A stretch of 64,000 nucleotides of DNA from Bin87 sp965220095 (GCA_965220095.1 OZ244805.1:2108001-2172000); one strand, 5' to 3'. Shown: positions 10,801 through 18,874, numbered from the stretch's first letter. Notes: generated by a model from the sequence alone, not told the origin. Translations and numbers: made by a program.

Positions 10801-11191
10801 CCCGCTTGGCTGACCGCTCCTTGTGCTCCTTGATCGCCATCCGCACACCGAAGTCAGTTTCAGGAGGCCCGGGCAACTCGCAACCAGTGGTCATCCTACC
10901 CTCACCGCCGTAAACCGGAATCTCCCAACAAATTGGGGTGGGCGTTGGAGTCAATGTCGCCGTCGGCGTGGGTTTCTCGCCCTCGGAAGACCCATCTCCA
11001 GGACCCTGAGGCAAAACCGACATGCCATTCGACGACAGGGCGTCGTTGACAGTCGAGTTCCCGCTCCCTGCCGGCTGCGAAACCTGCGGAGCCGGCGCCG
11101 CCGGCCCGCAGGCCAGCACGGCGAACGCTCCAACCACGCCCAGCATCGTCAGCGCCAAAATACACGTCCTCATCATCTTGCGTGATCCCAT
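7886..11191 (-). CDS. Secreted subtilisin-like (S8) protease lipoprotein with C-terminal fibronectin type III domains
   Basis: Start chosen at 11191, where AGGAGG (complement of 11200-11205) sits 8 nt upstream; an earlier in-frame ATG lacks this. The product is 1101 residues. Residues 1-28 form a lipoprotein signal peptide ending in FAVLAC, followed by an Ala/Pro/Thr-rich tether. The peptidase domain has its Asp in GVIDSSF (about residue 258), His in PDHGTDVAA (about 314) and Ser in GTSFASPRVA (about 628); a possible oxyanion Asn lies in NPSGN. Between His and Ser is a ~180-residue insertion, possibly a bacterial pre-peptidase-type beta domain. From about 690 there are four fibronectin III-like modules. 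The enzyme is probably anchored on the outer face of the membrane. The divergent gene at 11490 shares a ~300-nt upstream region in which I recognise no clear promoter. Confidence 0.85.
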   Translation of the reverse strand: MGSRKMMRTCILALTMLGVVGAFAVLACGPAAPAPQVSQPAGSGNSTVNDALSSNGMSVLPQGPGDGSSEGEKPTPTATLTPTPTPICWEIPVYGGEGRMTTGCELPGPPETDFGVRMAIKEHKERSAKRARGEPVEPVTVNVRIYLETEKAADQLLDLLETELGEVGVARLGVNRDGRSWWAAYVWVLRLDAGLIEPIYEIDGVLKMSTIAPQSYGGSHLQQTPSATPTLTAARLTHADQWHRAGFTGAGVGVGVIDSSFQDFETRVLPMLSRPVRFFCYDSSDNIVEGQLPPLPDGPSFDVCEDGSLENPDHGTDVAAALAEIAPDADLYIVENPPEYPVEIVFLALDWLIDAQGPLSATMPDRSFNVKVINHSLGHLWDGPGDGNSQDGNDVRSSLLAAVDYAASNGVLWVNPSGNRAESTWFGRDPDFHDTGHYLPFSELGTDFGCNLVTLEAGKDYFFQMRGDGAWSHADVNLAMALSGPNEVEEDRRLLFLSTGMQAGEEVHVPFDTLSVSGSGALSGFGLSKGQYCLFVTKDPEDADPDWVQLQVYLPGQVELQYATATGSLNNPSESANDGMLSVGAASNTASPLVQPFSGRGPAPEPYPPDRVALDFVGGVLAGAVGTSFASPRVAGLAALVIGALGGLPDYDTPSEVVQYLKRIPRGPFAIPMNDDGYGFLALPPLDPPDDLRLEQVSCAASGNLRVAYDPPAEEISLPFVNQLYVGEVRVVDNPDLDVVLSVPRTGGTSRTVRALEGETYRAKVKTCVAGVGSGEDLCGPEATSSDFLLLAEVCRPRGVRAIAGDEIVTVRWNEEADAEEYLVEREGAARPETTSEQHWVFDGLTNGTRYRFRVQAKGPLGTSEWSSWYRATPRSSSVERLSALGAIVDASAGDLFKQNDVTLSWFPRHDAARYEVRVWDGTKSKWRILPTKPRGWDQKYRAVFEYGFGEVKVGIRGLIPGTGYAFQVRGVNGEKRSPLSERITVITPGSRPSDAPSLAVIPPPKMPPSELVAVTSGTSAVLSWELGTNPNYVRQLVLRRERASSAPWVEIAVGLSDTTYTDTGLTSGRAYIYRIRAEKETTGEDASGGGVSNRATVTIR

Positions 11192-11489
11192 GACCTGAAC
11201 CTCCTGTTCATCTCCAGCACCAAGAGGACAGGCCAATCAGCAAGACCCCAACACGGCGCGGTTGTAGTCCGATGGTATCGACCACACGTCGGCTCTAAGC
11301 CAGAACCAGCACCGTCCCGGGCAGACCGCCGAGGCAACAACGCGAGACTCATCGACCAGCGGGGGTCCGAAACCAGCGGAGGGTCTCCCACCACTAATCT
11401 GATGACAGCAGGCCGTGGCATGACCACACGGCCCAGGAATAAAATGACATCAGGCTGACGACGGCTACCTAACCTGGAGGAGCCGTGTC

Positions 11490-12140
11490 ATGCCGCAGCG
11501 ACGAGAACATCCCTACATCTGGACCACTTGGCTGCCCCGCCTGCTCACCGGCGAGAACTCCTGCGAATGGGCCATCTGGTTCAAGGCCCATCATCAGAAC
11601 TGGGAACGCGTCCCGTCGGACTTCGACCAAGCCAAGTGGATGCTCGACCACACCGCGCTCCTCAACGAGCGCATCGACAACTGGACCGTCGGTGGCCACG
11701 ACGTCGAGACCGAGGCGCAGAACCGGTTTGAACTCCACGGCAGGACCGCAACCCTCGCCGGCCGACCCGACATCATCGCCCGCCGGGAAGACAAAGCCGT
11801 CATCGTCGACGCCAAGACCGGCCACGACAGCCCCAGCCACGCCGTCCAGGTCATGATCTACCTGTACGCCATCCCCAGGGCCATCGAACGGTACCGGAGC
11901 GTCAAACTCAGGGGGCAGGTAACCTACCGCGACCACACGGTCCGCATCTCGACAGATGCCGTCGATGACCAGTTCATCCAGAACCTGGGCGCGCTAATCC
12001 GCCGGCTGACAGCCGACGAACCGGCAAGGAGAGTGCCCAGCCGCCAAGAGTGCCGGTTCTGCGACATCAGCGCTGCCGACTGTCCCCAACGAATGGACGA
12101 AAGATACGAACTTGAAGAAGGTACGACCATCGACTTTTGA
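11490..12140 (+). CDS. Cas4-like PD-(D/E)XK nuclease with four-Cys iron-sulfur signature
   Basis: A 216-residue RecB-family nuclease. GRPDII (Asp94) and VIVDAKTG (Asp107-x-Lys109) form the PD-(D/E)XK core, and a QVMIYLYA helix follows like the QxxxY motif of Cas4/AddB nucleases. A single N-terminal Cys25 plus C-terminal Cys188, Cys191 and Cys198 (CRFCDISAADC) match the four ligands of the Cas4 [4Fe-4S] cluster. Such proteins cut or resect DNA ends. There is no CRISPR array or other cas gene here, so this is a solo Cas4-like protein among defence genes. GGAGG lies 9 nt before the ATG. A diverged copy of its 3' end and downstream flank recurs at about 16.75-16.91 kb. Confidence 0.75.
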   Translation: MPQRREHPYIWTTWLPRLLTGENSCEWAIWFKAHHQNWERVPSDFDQAKWMLDHTALLNERIDNWTVGGHDVETEAQNRFELHGRTATLAGRPDIIARREDKAVIVDAKTGHDSPSHAVQVMIYLYAIPRAIERYRSVKLRGQVTYRDHTVRISTDAVDDQFIQNLGALIRRLTADEPARRVPSRQECRFCDISAADCPQRMDERYELEEGTTIDF

Positions 12141-12306
12141 CCCACGCCGTTGCGTTATTGCCGGCGCCAGTGCTTCGTGGGACAATCGCCGCTGCCGGCT
12201 CACTGGCGGTCGGCCAGTAGGCCTGCCCAAATGCCAACTATCAACAAATAGCTCGCCGCCGCAAGCCAGCCGACCGTGTGCCATAAATGTTGACCGGAGG
12301 GCCGCC

Positions 12307-13632
12307 ATGACCATCCCAGACGCTAAAATCGACCCGCACGACCAACTCCTAAATCGGGCACTGCCCGCAATAGCACAGTTGGAAACATCTTTGACCGACG
12401 AGCGCGAGGCCTCCCGCCTGGCCTTCCACTCGCCAGACCTCCTGAAATCTCTCACCGACCTCAGCCACGCCATCGTCGAGGAACGCGATCAGCTGGACGC
12501 CCTTGATCTCATCGCGCCTCGCCAATGGGCCGCCGAGGAACTCCACTCCAGGATCATCAGCTGGCTTCTGGAACCATCGGCGCACCACCGGCAAGCCAGC
12601 CACTTCATCGCCGCCCTGCTCAACGCCACATCGGCTCCGTCAAGATTGCTCAACGCCGACTGGAGCATCGCCCGAGTTCACCAAGAGTGGGAGAACGTCG
12701 TCGACGGGCAGCGGGGCTACCTGGACATCCTAATCCTGGGTCAGGACCACCAAAACCTCATTGCCATCGAGAACAAGACCTTTTCCCAGGAGCACAGCAA
12801 CCAGCTCACTCGCTACTACCTCGCCCTAGCCGAGGAATTTCCCGACTTCATCAGACACCACATCTTCCTGTCCCCCGGCGGCCTCCCACCCAACCTGGAA
12901 CGGGATCGACAGCACTGGCAACCGGCCAGCTACTCCGTCATCCACAACGCCATCCAGGAAATCCTGGAGACCGGAGTCGCAGATCCCGACGCGAACGCCC
13001 TGCTGCAAATCTACGCTACCACCATCAGGAGCAACGTCATGCCAGATACCAGCCTTGATCGACAGGCCCGCCGCATCTACCTTGAACACTGGGAGGCAAT
13101 CGAGCGCATCGTCGCCAACAGGCCAGATTGGATCGCCGAGACCAAGCCCATGCTTAGGGAGGCCGTCGCCAAGCACCCATTCTGGACATTGGATCGCGAA
13201 GACCCCCAGTACGTCCGCTTTCGCGCCGCCGACTGGGACGAATTTCCCAGCAGCAGGACCGGCACTGGCTGGGCGCCCGAATCCAACGCCCTTCTCCTCT
13301 TCCAACTCCGGTTCGATGATGAGATGCCCTACCTCGATCTGGGACTCGCTCCCGCCGACCCCGGTAACACCGAGGTCCGGGCCCTCCTCTTTGACGCCGT
13401 CAGGCAAAACCCCGCCGTCTTCAAACCCACCCGCAATTCCCTTATTGACGGTTGGATGATCCTGCACGAGGAACCAGACTGCATACTTGAACCATCCGAC
13501 TACGGACCCAGCTGGGACGATGGCACCGCTCGGTCGAAGATCGAAGCTGCAGTCGACAACTTCGCTGCCGAGCAGTTTCCCGAAATGAATCGAATCATCG
13601 TCGAGTGTCTGAGACGGCACCAAGAAACCTGA
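12307..13632 (+). CDS. PD-(D/E)XK nuclease superfamily protein (PDDEXK_4 type)
   Basis: A 441-residue protein. ATG 12307 is used because CGGAGGG lies just upstream; the frame is open further 5' but with no better start. The N-terminal half has the nuclease core: an EEL/HS helix (residues ~75-85), GYLDILIL (Asp near 139) and IAIENKTFSQEHSNQLTRYY (Glu-x-Lys near 155-157). This matches the PD-(D/E)XK family found in many single-gene defence or restriction-like proteins. The C-terminal ~200 residues are alpha/beta and unrecognised, perhaps for target recognition. It lies inside the segment bounded by the two copies of the Cas4-like gene end. DNA is the likely substrate; specificity is unknown. 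Confidence 0.7.
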   Translation: MTIPDAKIDPHDQLLNRALPAIAQLETSLTDEREASRLAFHSPDLLKSLTDLSHAIVEERDQLDALDLIAPRQWAAEELHSRIISWLLEPSAHHRQASHFIAALLNATSAPSRLLNADWSIARVHQEWENVVDGQRGYLDILILGQDHQNLIAIENKTFSQEHSNQLTRYYLALAEEFPDFIRHHIFLSPGGLPPNLERDRQHWQPASYSVIHNAIQEILETGVADPDANALLQIYATTIRSNVMPDTSLDRQARRIYLEHWEAIERIVANRPDWIAETKPMLREAVAKHPFWTLDREDPQYVRFRAADWDEFPSSRTGTGWAPESNALLLFQLRFDDEMPYLDLGLAPADPGNTEVRALLFDAVRQNPAVFKPTRNSLIDGWMILHEEPDCILEPSDYGPSWDDGTARSKIEAAVDNFAAEQFPEMNRIIVECLRRHQET

Positions 13633-13784
13633 CCCCACCTCAACCTAACCGTTGACGAAGTACCGCTAAGCAATGCACGCTCAACACTGGGCTGCTGCCG
13701 ACACAGGTCTAACGTGAGCACACCACCCATTAATCGCACTCCATTCCCGGCCAGACCTCCTCTCCACAGAGCCAGCTCTTCGAA

Positions 13785-14222
13785 ACTCGTCCCCATACCC
13801 GCACCTTCAAGACCTTGCCCAACAACCCGACCCGGCCCGGCGGCGTCGTCCACCAGTACTGACTCCCCGAACACGTCGACTCCGAACTCGACAACCTGCT
13901 GGGCTGGTACCATGACTACATCGCATACCCCGAGGTCTACCATCCCCCGCTGGTGGCGGCGTAGCTCCACCACCGGTTCGTGCAGATACACCCCTTCCAG
14001 GACGGCAACGGCGGGGTCACAAGGGCCCTCGTCACTTGGCACCTGGTGCAGCACGATTACCTGCCCATTGTCGTCACCCGCGATGACCGCAACGACTACA
14101 TCGACGCCCTCGAAGCGGGCGACGATGGCGACCTGAACCCGCTAATTGCGTTCACGGCAAGACTGCAACGGCGTTCAGGGTTGCAAGCCATGACAGCACC
14201 GGCGACCAACGACCCCCGGTGA
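13785..14222 (+). pseudogene. Fic-domain (AMPylator) gene, inactivated
   Basis: Translating the frame of 13785-14222 gives a Fic-family central region: NNPTRPGGVVHQY, stop, LPEHVDSELDNLLGWYHDY, PPLVAA, stop, LHHRFVQIHPFQDGNGG. The two in-frame stops stand where Fic proteins usually have Cys or Pro (TGA) and Trp (TAG, from TGG). The catalytic motif HPFxDGNGR is present as HPFQDGNGG, with the last Arg lost. The region before 13785 fits another frame, so the N-terminal part is frameshifted or missing. The C-terminal stretch (LVTWHLVQHDYLPIVVTRDDR) is well preserved, suggesting recent decay. A short ORF from 13980 remains but lacks most of the fold and the substrate flap. Confidence 0.75.
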
Positions 14223-14432
14223 ACCCATAGCTGACCAAAGACGACGCTGGTCGCTACCGACTGACGGGGCGGCCGTTTTTACGACCAGTTCCAGACCATG
14301 TTCAACCCGATAAAGCGAAACTCATCCGGCGCGCAGGAGTACCTCGGCAATTGTCGCCCAACCGAACCATTATGTTCCCGCAGCCGACCGCCGGAATGGA
14401 TGCTAAGCAAAACTCAACGGCCGTGACGCCCA

Positions 14433-16541
14433 TCAGGCCTCCGAGCCCTCATAGACCTGACTGAGCAACCGCAGGACGGCATCAGTTTGTTCCATCTGGC
14501 GAATGTCCACCACCACGCCGCAATCTCGGTGCGTCACATTGGACAACCAACTCCAAGTGGTGGCGTCGGCCGCCAGTTCCTCCGGGTCGTCGGTAACCTC
14601 GTCAAACGACAGAGGGATCAGAAGCCTGACGTAGTAGGCCATCGGCAACATCTCCGCGAAAAAGACGCCTGACTCGTCATAAAAGCAGACCGAACGGTTC
14701 TCGATGACCGGGATCGACTCGCCCAAGGTCGTTATGGCCTCCGCCAAATGCCTCAGCAGTCCACGCACGGAATCGCTCATCACCAGACTCCTCGAATCGC
14801 GAAGAGCCGACTGCGCCTGCAGCTCCGCCACGTTCTTGTTTTGAACCATCCCCGTGTCGGCCTGGGGAAATGGCCATACCCCCAATGCTCGTTGCGCCAG
14901 CTGGACCCCCCGCGTCCTCATCTGATCCACTGTCCATTCTTTCCGATCCCGGATGTAGTGGTTCAACCGCACGGCGGTGAATTTGAAACCCTTCGGGTGG
15001 CACAACTTCTCGCAAAACGGCCGGTTCGACATGGCACTGTTCTTGTCGTAACCGACCAGAGTTAGGTTGCCCAACCGGTGAAGCCAAGTCTGATGCACCT
15101 CTTCCCAACCATCGCCCAGCATCTTTTGCCAGTCCTCCACGTCGGAAATGTCTTGGGGCATGACGTGCTCAATGGAATAATCGCCGGTTGGACTCGGCTC
15201 AGTCTGGCCGTGGTTTTCGAGTGTGGCGAGAATATGATGACAGGCGCGCAAGTGGTAAAGATCGCGCTCCTGGATCCCGGAAAGGAAACTCTCATCGGAA
15301 GGAAACGCGTAGGTTCCACGTTCCCTTACCAGCGCCACCTTGAAGGTTTCGAAAACAGCATCCTCTTCGACAGCGTGGGCAACCCTCTGAAAGAAGTTCC
15401 AGTGACTGCCAGTTTGCAGACCCAGCACGGCCCGCCGCATCAGGTAACTCTTCAGCAGCGTCATCGCCTGGACAAACTCGCCGTCTTTGACCAGCTTGCG
15501 TTCTCGCAGGTCGTAAAGACGCGCAACTAGAGCGGCGTGAGTGGTACCGAACCCTCCGTAACGGGCAACTGATAAAGCAGGGACCAAGCTTTTGTCGGGA
15601 CACAATGAGGGGCGCCGAAACCAAGCGTAGTATCGTCCCATCTTCAGCATGTCGGCGAGGAGTTCGGCTGCTTCGTCAAACCCACCGGAGGGCCAAAATT
15701 CCTTGAACTTGACATACACCCGGTCTGCTAGCGTCTGGGTCGTCGACCTCTCCGACAGAGCCATGTAGTCGCGCAGGAACTCCTCGAACCCACCGCCGGC
15801 GTCGCGGAAAGCGTCCTCCAACTTGCTCCAGTAATCGTCGTACAACGCTGTCTGCTGATCAGAGTCCAAGCCCATGAGCAGGTAGTTCCGGATCAAGTCG
15901 CTCTGGGTGAGATCAACACCGGTGGAGTTCAGGCTTTCAAAAATCACCTGCGGGTTGTCCGCCGGTCGCTCCAGTCTCACGTCCACGACCACCAGACGGT
16001 AGACCCCGTTGTACACGTCCACCGGGTCCACGCCCGAGCTCAGTAGCAAAGCCCGAAAACGTTCGTACGCAGCAAGGACAGCCTCTGAACTGTCGCCAAC
16101 CTCGGCCGGGTCCTTCCTGTCGACCAGGGCCTGCAGCGTGTCGTTGTCGCGCCGCCGCAGCGCCAACCGGTACCCGAGATCGCCCGACTGGAATCTGTTC
16201 TTCAAAAAGAACTCGTCGATCTGCTCGACGCTAAGCCCGTTTCCCTGCCATTGGGTCTCAACCAAATGATCCCTCAGGGCGATCATCAAAAGCGTCAAGG
16301 TTGTGAGCCGCTGCTGACCGTCAATGACCAGCCAGCTGCCAAAGGCGGCGCCAACCTGCTCATCAACGTACACAAACGAACCCAGGAAATGCGGGGCATC
16401 GTCGTGGGCCGCCTTGAGAACGTCCGACCACATCCTGTCGCACTGCTCCGTGCCCCAGGCGTAGTCCCGTTGGAAGACGGGGATGACGAACTGCTTGGGA
16501 CCATTGATTATGTTCGCGAAGGGGTTCGTGATCGCCTGCAT
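14433..16541 (-). CDS. DUF262 / HNH GmrSD-type restriction protein
   Basis: A 702-residue protein. AGGAGG (complement of 16546-16551) precedes two adjacent ATGs; 16541 has the better spacing. The DUF262 (GmrS-like, ParB/Srx-fold NTPase) signature is QRDYAWG at residues 24-30 and VIDGQQRLTTLTLL at 72-85. The C-terminal GmrD-like nuclease motif YSIEHVMPQ lies near 453, followed by HRLGNLTLVGYDKNSAMSN, the His/Asn arrangement of DUF1524 HNH nucleases. Related proteins are modification-dependent (type IV) restriction enzymes that cleave glucosylated or otherwise modified phage DNA. It faces the Cas4-like/PD-(D/E)XK genes convergently. No methylase accompanies it, consistent with type IV behaviour. 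Confidence 0.8.
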   Translation of the reverse strand: MQAITNPFANIINGPKQFVIPVFQRDYAWGTEQCDRMWSDVLKAAHDDAPHFLGSFVYVDEQVGAAFGSWLVIDGQQRLTTLTLLMIALRDHLVETQWQGNGLSVEQIDEFFLKNRFQSGDLGYRLALRRRDNDTLQALVDRKDPAEVGDSSEAVLAAYERFRALLLSSGVDPVDVYNGVYRLVVVDVRLERPADNPQVIFESLNSTGVDLTQSDLIRNYLLMGLDSDQQTALYDDYWSKLEDAFRDAGGGFEEFLRDYMALSERSTTQTLADRVYVKFKEFWPSGGFDEAAELLADMLKMGRYYAWFRRPSLCPDKSLVPALSVARYGGFGTTHAALVARLYDLRERKLVKDGEFVQAMTLLKSYLMRRAVLGLQTGSHWNFFQRVAHAVEEDAVFETFKVALVRERGTYAFPSDESFLSGIQERDLYHLRACHHILATLENHGQTEPSPTGDYSIEHVMPQDISDVEDWQKMLGDGWEEVHQTWLHRLGNLTLVGYDKNSAMSNRPFCEKLCHPKGFKFTAVRLNHYIRDRKEWTVDQMRTRGVQLAQRALGVWPFPQADTGMVQNKNVAELQAQSALRDSRSLVMSDSVRGLLRHLAEAITTLGESIPVIENRSVCFYDESGVFFAEMLPMAYYVRLLIPLSFDEVTDDPEELAADATTWSWLSNVTHRDCGVVVDIRQMEQTDAVLRLLSQVYEGSEA

Positions 16542-16740
16542 CATTCCTCCTGCAAAAATCCGCGAAAAATATGCAATAAGCCGGATCTCGACCGCCGGCC
16601 ACTCAAAGAGCACGGCGAACCGGAACCGTTCCCATGCCCGATGGGAAGTGCTCCACCACGGGCACAGCGCGCCACAGAATGATCCAGACTGGCGGCGGAG
16701 TCAACCGAAACGGCGCTACAATGCTGACGACCAAGATCCG

Positions 16741-16910
16741 ACGTTCCAATCAGTGGAATGCCGGTTCTGCGACATCAACGCCAACGACTGGCCCGAGCGC
16801 GTGGACGACATCGACGAGCCCGAAGCGGGAAACACCACCGACTTCTGACCCGCACCTACGCGTCATTGCTGTTTGCAGCAACCCGTGGGAAAATCCCCGC
16901 CGTTTGCTCG
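16741..16910 (+). repeat. Diverged copy of the 3' end and downstream flank of the Cas4-like gene
   Basis: Residues translated from 16756-16848 (ECRFCDINANDW ... NTTDF, then TGA) align with the last ~30 codons of the gene at 11490 (ECRFCDISAADC ... GTTIDF). Nucleotide similarity continues past the stop for another ~55 nt: CGTCATTGC...CGTGGGAAAATC here against CGTTATTGC...CGTGGGACAATC after 12140. The third cluster Cys has become Trp. This is not a functional gene. It marks the far edge of the segment holding the PD-(D/E)XK, Fic and GmrSD genes. Confidence 0.75.
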
Positions 16911-16941
16911 AAATCCCGATACGCTGCCCGGAGTCAGAGAG

Positions 16942-17067
16942 TTGAGAACACTTTTTACCGTCATCGTGATCCTCGCGGCCCTGCTGTTGGCATGCGCGTC
17001 GGAACCAACGCCACCGCCCCCGGGCGGCGGCGAGGCAACGTCCCTAGCGGCAGCTACGGCTAAGTGA
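16942..17067 (+). CDS. Short lipoprotein N-terminus (41 residues), probably a truncated gene
   Basis: A TTG start at 16942, with GGAG 8 nt upstream, opens a frame encoding a clean lipoprotein signal: MRTL, hydrophobic FTVIVILAALLLAC, then ASEPTPPPPGGGE and a stop at 17067. The lipobox LLLAC and the Pro-rich tether match other lipoproteins in this window, but no mature domain follows. The frame runs straight into the phage portal remnant, overlapping it by 4 nt, so this looks like a lipoprotein gene cut off by insertion or deletion. It could also be a genuine small lipoprotein. Confidence 0.45.
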   Translation: MRTLFTVIVILAALLLACASEPTPPPPGGGEATSLAAATAK

Positions 17068-17408
17068 GCCGCACCTACGGAGTGCCCAAGGTGCTGTTGG
17101 GCGATTTCGAGCGGGCCACCTATGCCAACGTGCAGGCCGCCGAGCGCATCTTCTGGCGCAACACCATCGTGCCCGAGGTGCGGTTTCTGGAGGAACAGCT
17201 CAACCGGGTGCTGCTGCCACGTCTGGGCTATCCTCAGCTGACCGTGGAGTTCGACCTGTCGGTGATCGAAGCGCTGCAGGAGGACGAAAACAGCCGCGTG
17301 CAAAGAGAAACCGCCCTGTTGGATCGCGGCGTCCTGACCATCAACGAAGTGCGGCGCGAGCGCAACCTGCCGGAAGTGGCCTGGGGCGACGGGGGAGGCG
17401 GTTCGTAA
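17064..17408 (+). pseudogene. C-terminal fragment of an HK97-type phage portal protein
   Basis: The 114 residues contain YGVPKVLLGDFERATYAN, a RIFWRNTIVPEVRFLEEQLN helix and a FDLSVIEALQEDENSRV segment, ending with a helix around RRERNLPEVAWGDGG. This is the C-terminal clip and stem region of HK97-family portal proteins, which thread phage DNA through the capsid vertex. The N-terminal three quarters are missing and no terminase, capsid or protease gene is nearby, so it is prophage debris. It lies about 240 nt upstream of a tRNA gene, a usual prophage integration site. Confidence 0.75.
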
Positions 17409-17465
17409 GGGTTTGACAATGCCGGTGGCCCCTGATACCTGCGCCTGGTGAAAACCCTGCTCAAC

Positions 17466-17573
17466 GCCAGGACGATTGCAAAGTCAGCAGTTCCTTTCTG
17501 CTTGACGAGGGAACGCCCCCTCACCCTAACCCTCTCCCACGAAGGGGAGAGGGGACTTTGCAATCGTCCTGGC
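17466..17573. repeat. 108-bp unit with perfect 20-bp terminal inverted repeats
   Basis: GCCAGGACGATTGCAAAGTC at 17466-17485 is the exact reverse complement of 17554-17573. The interior holds a CCCTCACCCTAACCCTCTCCC-type stretch with its own hairpin (CTCTCCC ... GGGGAGAGG). The same interior motif recurs near 45318-45353. It resembles a miniature non-autonomous element or a dispersed intergenic repeat. There is no coding capacity. Confidence 0.7.
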
Positions 17574-17643
17574 TCAACGCCCGGTCCGGTTGCTATAAGC
17601 CAGTTGCCTTGCTAAACTGGCTCTCAAAAGACCACTGCCCCCG

Positions 17644-17718
17644 GCGGGTGTAACTCAGCGGTAGAGTGTTTGCTTCCCAAGCAAAAAGTCGTGGGTTCGA
17701 ATCCCATCACCCGCTCCA
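17644..17718 (+). tRNA. tRNA-Gly (anticodon CCC), CCA encoded
   Basis: Acceptor stem GCGGGTG (17644-17650) pairs with CACCCGC (17708-17714), followed by discriminator T and an encoded CCA (17716-17718). The anticodon arm TTTGC-TTCCCAA-GCAAA gives anticodon CCC. The T arm is GTGGG-TTCGAAT-CCCAT, with the GTTCGAAT consensus. All arms fold, and this is the only tRNA seen. Confidence 0.95.
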
Positions 17719-17831
17719 GCTCTGCTCCTTTGGACCGTCCCGCCGGTGCTGCTCAGTGTCCGGCGTAGCCCAGGGCGAGCGGCCCGATTCACACTCCAAC
17801 ACATGACTTCCCGACACAGGACTTGCTTACG

Positions 17832-18629
17832 ATGACAACTTCAACTCAACCCTGGACGTCCAGCATTACCGAAATATCAGGTTCCCGCGTGGAGGTCATT
17901 ACGGGCGGCAGTGGCCGTCCGCTGGTCATTCTGCATGACGAGCTGGGACATCCCGGTTGGCTCAACTACCACCGCGCGCTGGCGCAAAACCACACCGTGC
18001 ACGTCCCGTCCCATCCTGGCTTTGGCCAGTCGGATCAGCTGGACTGGTCGATGAAAATGCACGACATGGCCATCTGGTATCTGGGCGCTTTCGACAAGCT
18101 GGGGCTGGAAGGCGCCGACCTGATGGGATTCTCCCTGGGTGGTTGGCTGGCCGCCGAGTTGGCAACCATGTGCCCGCAGCAGTTCCGCAAGCTGATTCTG
18201 GTTGGCGCTGGCGGCATCCGTCCACCCGGCGGCGAAATCTTTGATATGTTCGAGGTGACACCGCCGTTGTTTATCCAGGCTTCCCTGCTGGACCCCGATG
18301 GCACGCCGGAGTACCGGGACATCTGCCCCGCCGAGCCCGACGAAGACCTGCTGGAGCGCTGGGAGATCGCCATGGAGGGCACCTGCCGCGTTTCCTGGCG
18401 ACCCTATATGCACGACCCGGGGCTCGTACACCAGGTTTACCGGCTGGAGCGCATCCCGACGCTGCTCGTCTGGGGCGCGCAGGACGCCATCGTGCCCGTC
18501 GGCGCCGGCCAGGAATACCACCGGCGCATCCCCGGCAGCCGCCTGGAGATTATCGAAAACTGCGGCCACCACCCCGAGCTGGAAGCCACGGAGCGGTTCG
18601 TGGGGTTGGTGGAGGAATTTTTGGGGTAG
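17832..18629 (+). CDS. Alpha/beta hydrolase
   Basis: A 265-residue soluble alpha/beta-hydrolase starting at ATG 17832. The nucleophile elbow is GFSLGG (Ser101), the acid is Asp218 in WGAQDAIVP, and the catalytic His is in NCGHHPELE (about 246). Architecture and length resemble meta-cleavage-product hydrolases and related C-C bond or ester hydrolases; the substrate cannot be inferred. It lies downstream of the tRNA and is followed on the same strand by a toxin/antitoxin pair. A second diverged copy of its last ~25 codons follows that pair. Confidence 0.85.
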   Translation: MTTSTQPWTSSITEISGSRVEVITGGSGRPLVILHDELGHPGWLNYHRALAQNHTVHVPSHPGFGQSDQLDWSMKMHDMAIWYLGAFDKLGLEGADLMGFSLGGWLAAELATMCPQQFRKLILVGAGGIRPPGGEIFDMFEVTPPLFIQASLLDPDGTPEYRDICPAEPDEDLLERWEIAMEGTCRVSWRPYMHDPGLVHQVYRLERIPTLLVWGAQDAIVPVGAGQEYHRRIPGSRLEIIENCGHHPELEATERFVGLVEEFLG

Positions 18630-18655
18630 TGATAAATTCCTTCCGAGGTTAAGCT

Positions 18656-18871
18656 ATGAACAACGAAAAACACAACGACCAAGATGAGTTGGAAATCATC
18701 GCTGAACAGGTGCCAGAACACAGAGTTGCGGAGCTACGAGACTTGGAAGAGCGGCTGAAGGAACTCTGTGCTCAAGGGATTTTGTCCGGCGGCGACGGCC
18801 CTAGAGAGACCTTGCGCCCCATCGCTTACGTCCCGGGTGCCACGAAGCGGCTAATCGAACGGCGAGGCTAG
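18656..18871 (+). CDS. Probable antitoxin of the PIN-domain toxin downstream
   Basis: A 71-residue acidic protein rich in Glu and Asp with a long helix (VAELRDLEERLKELCAQG) and a basic tail (PGATKRLIERRG). It lies 26 nt after the hydrolase and 3 nt before the PIN gene. Size, charge and position fit a type II antitoxin that wraps the toxin and autoregulates the pair. No DNA-binding domain is obvious; the C-terminal RPIAYVPGA segment is typical of toxin-neutralising tails. Assignment rests mainly on context. Confidence 0.6.
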   Translation: MNNEKHNDQDELEIIAEQVPEHRVAELRDLEERLKELCAQGILSGGDGPRETLRPIAYVPGATKRLIERRG

Positions 18872-18874
18872 CCA

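Noticed and set aside
11192..11489. A divergent promoter pair between the protease and the Cas4-like gene
   Set aside because: No -35/-10 pair with acceptable spacing was convincing on either strand.
17064..17408. Treating the portal fragment as part of a live prophage
   Set aside because: Only the C-terminal region is present, and no other structural, packaging or integrase gene is visible within 15 kb.
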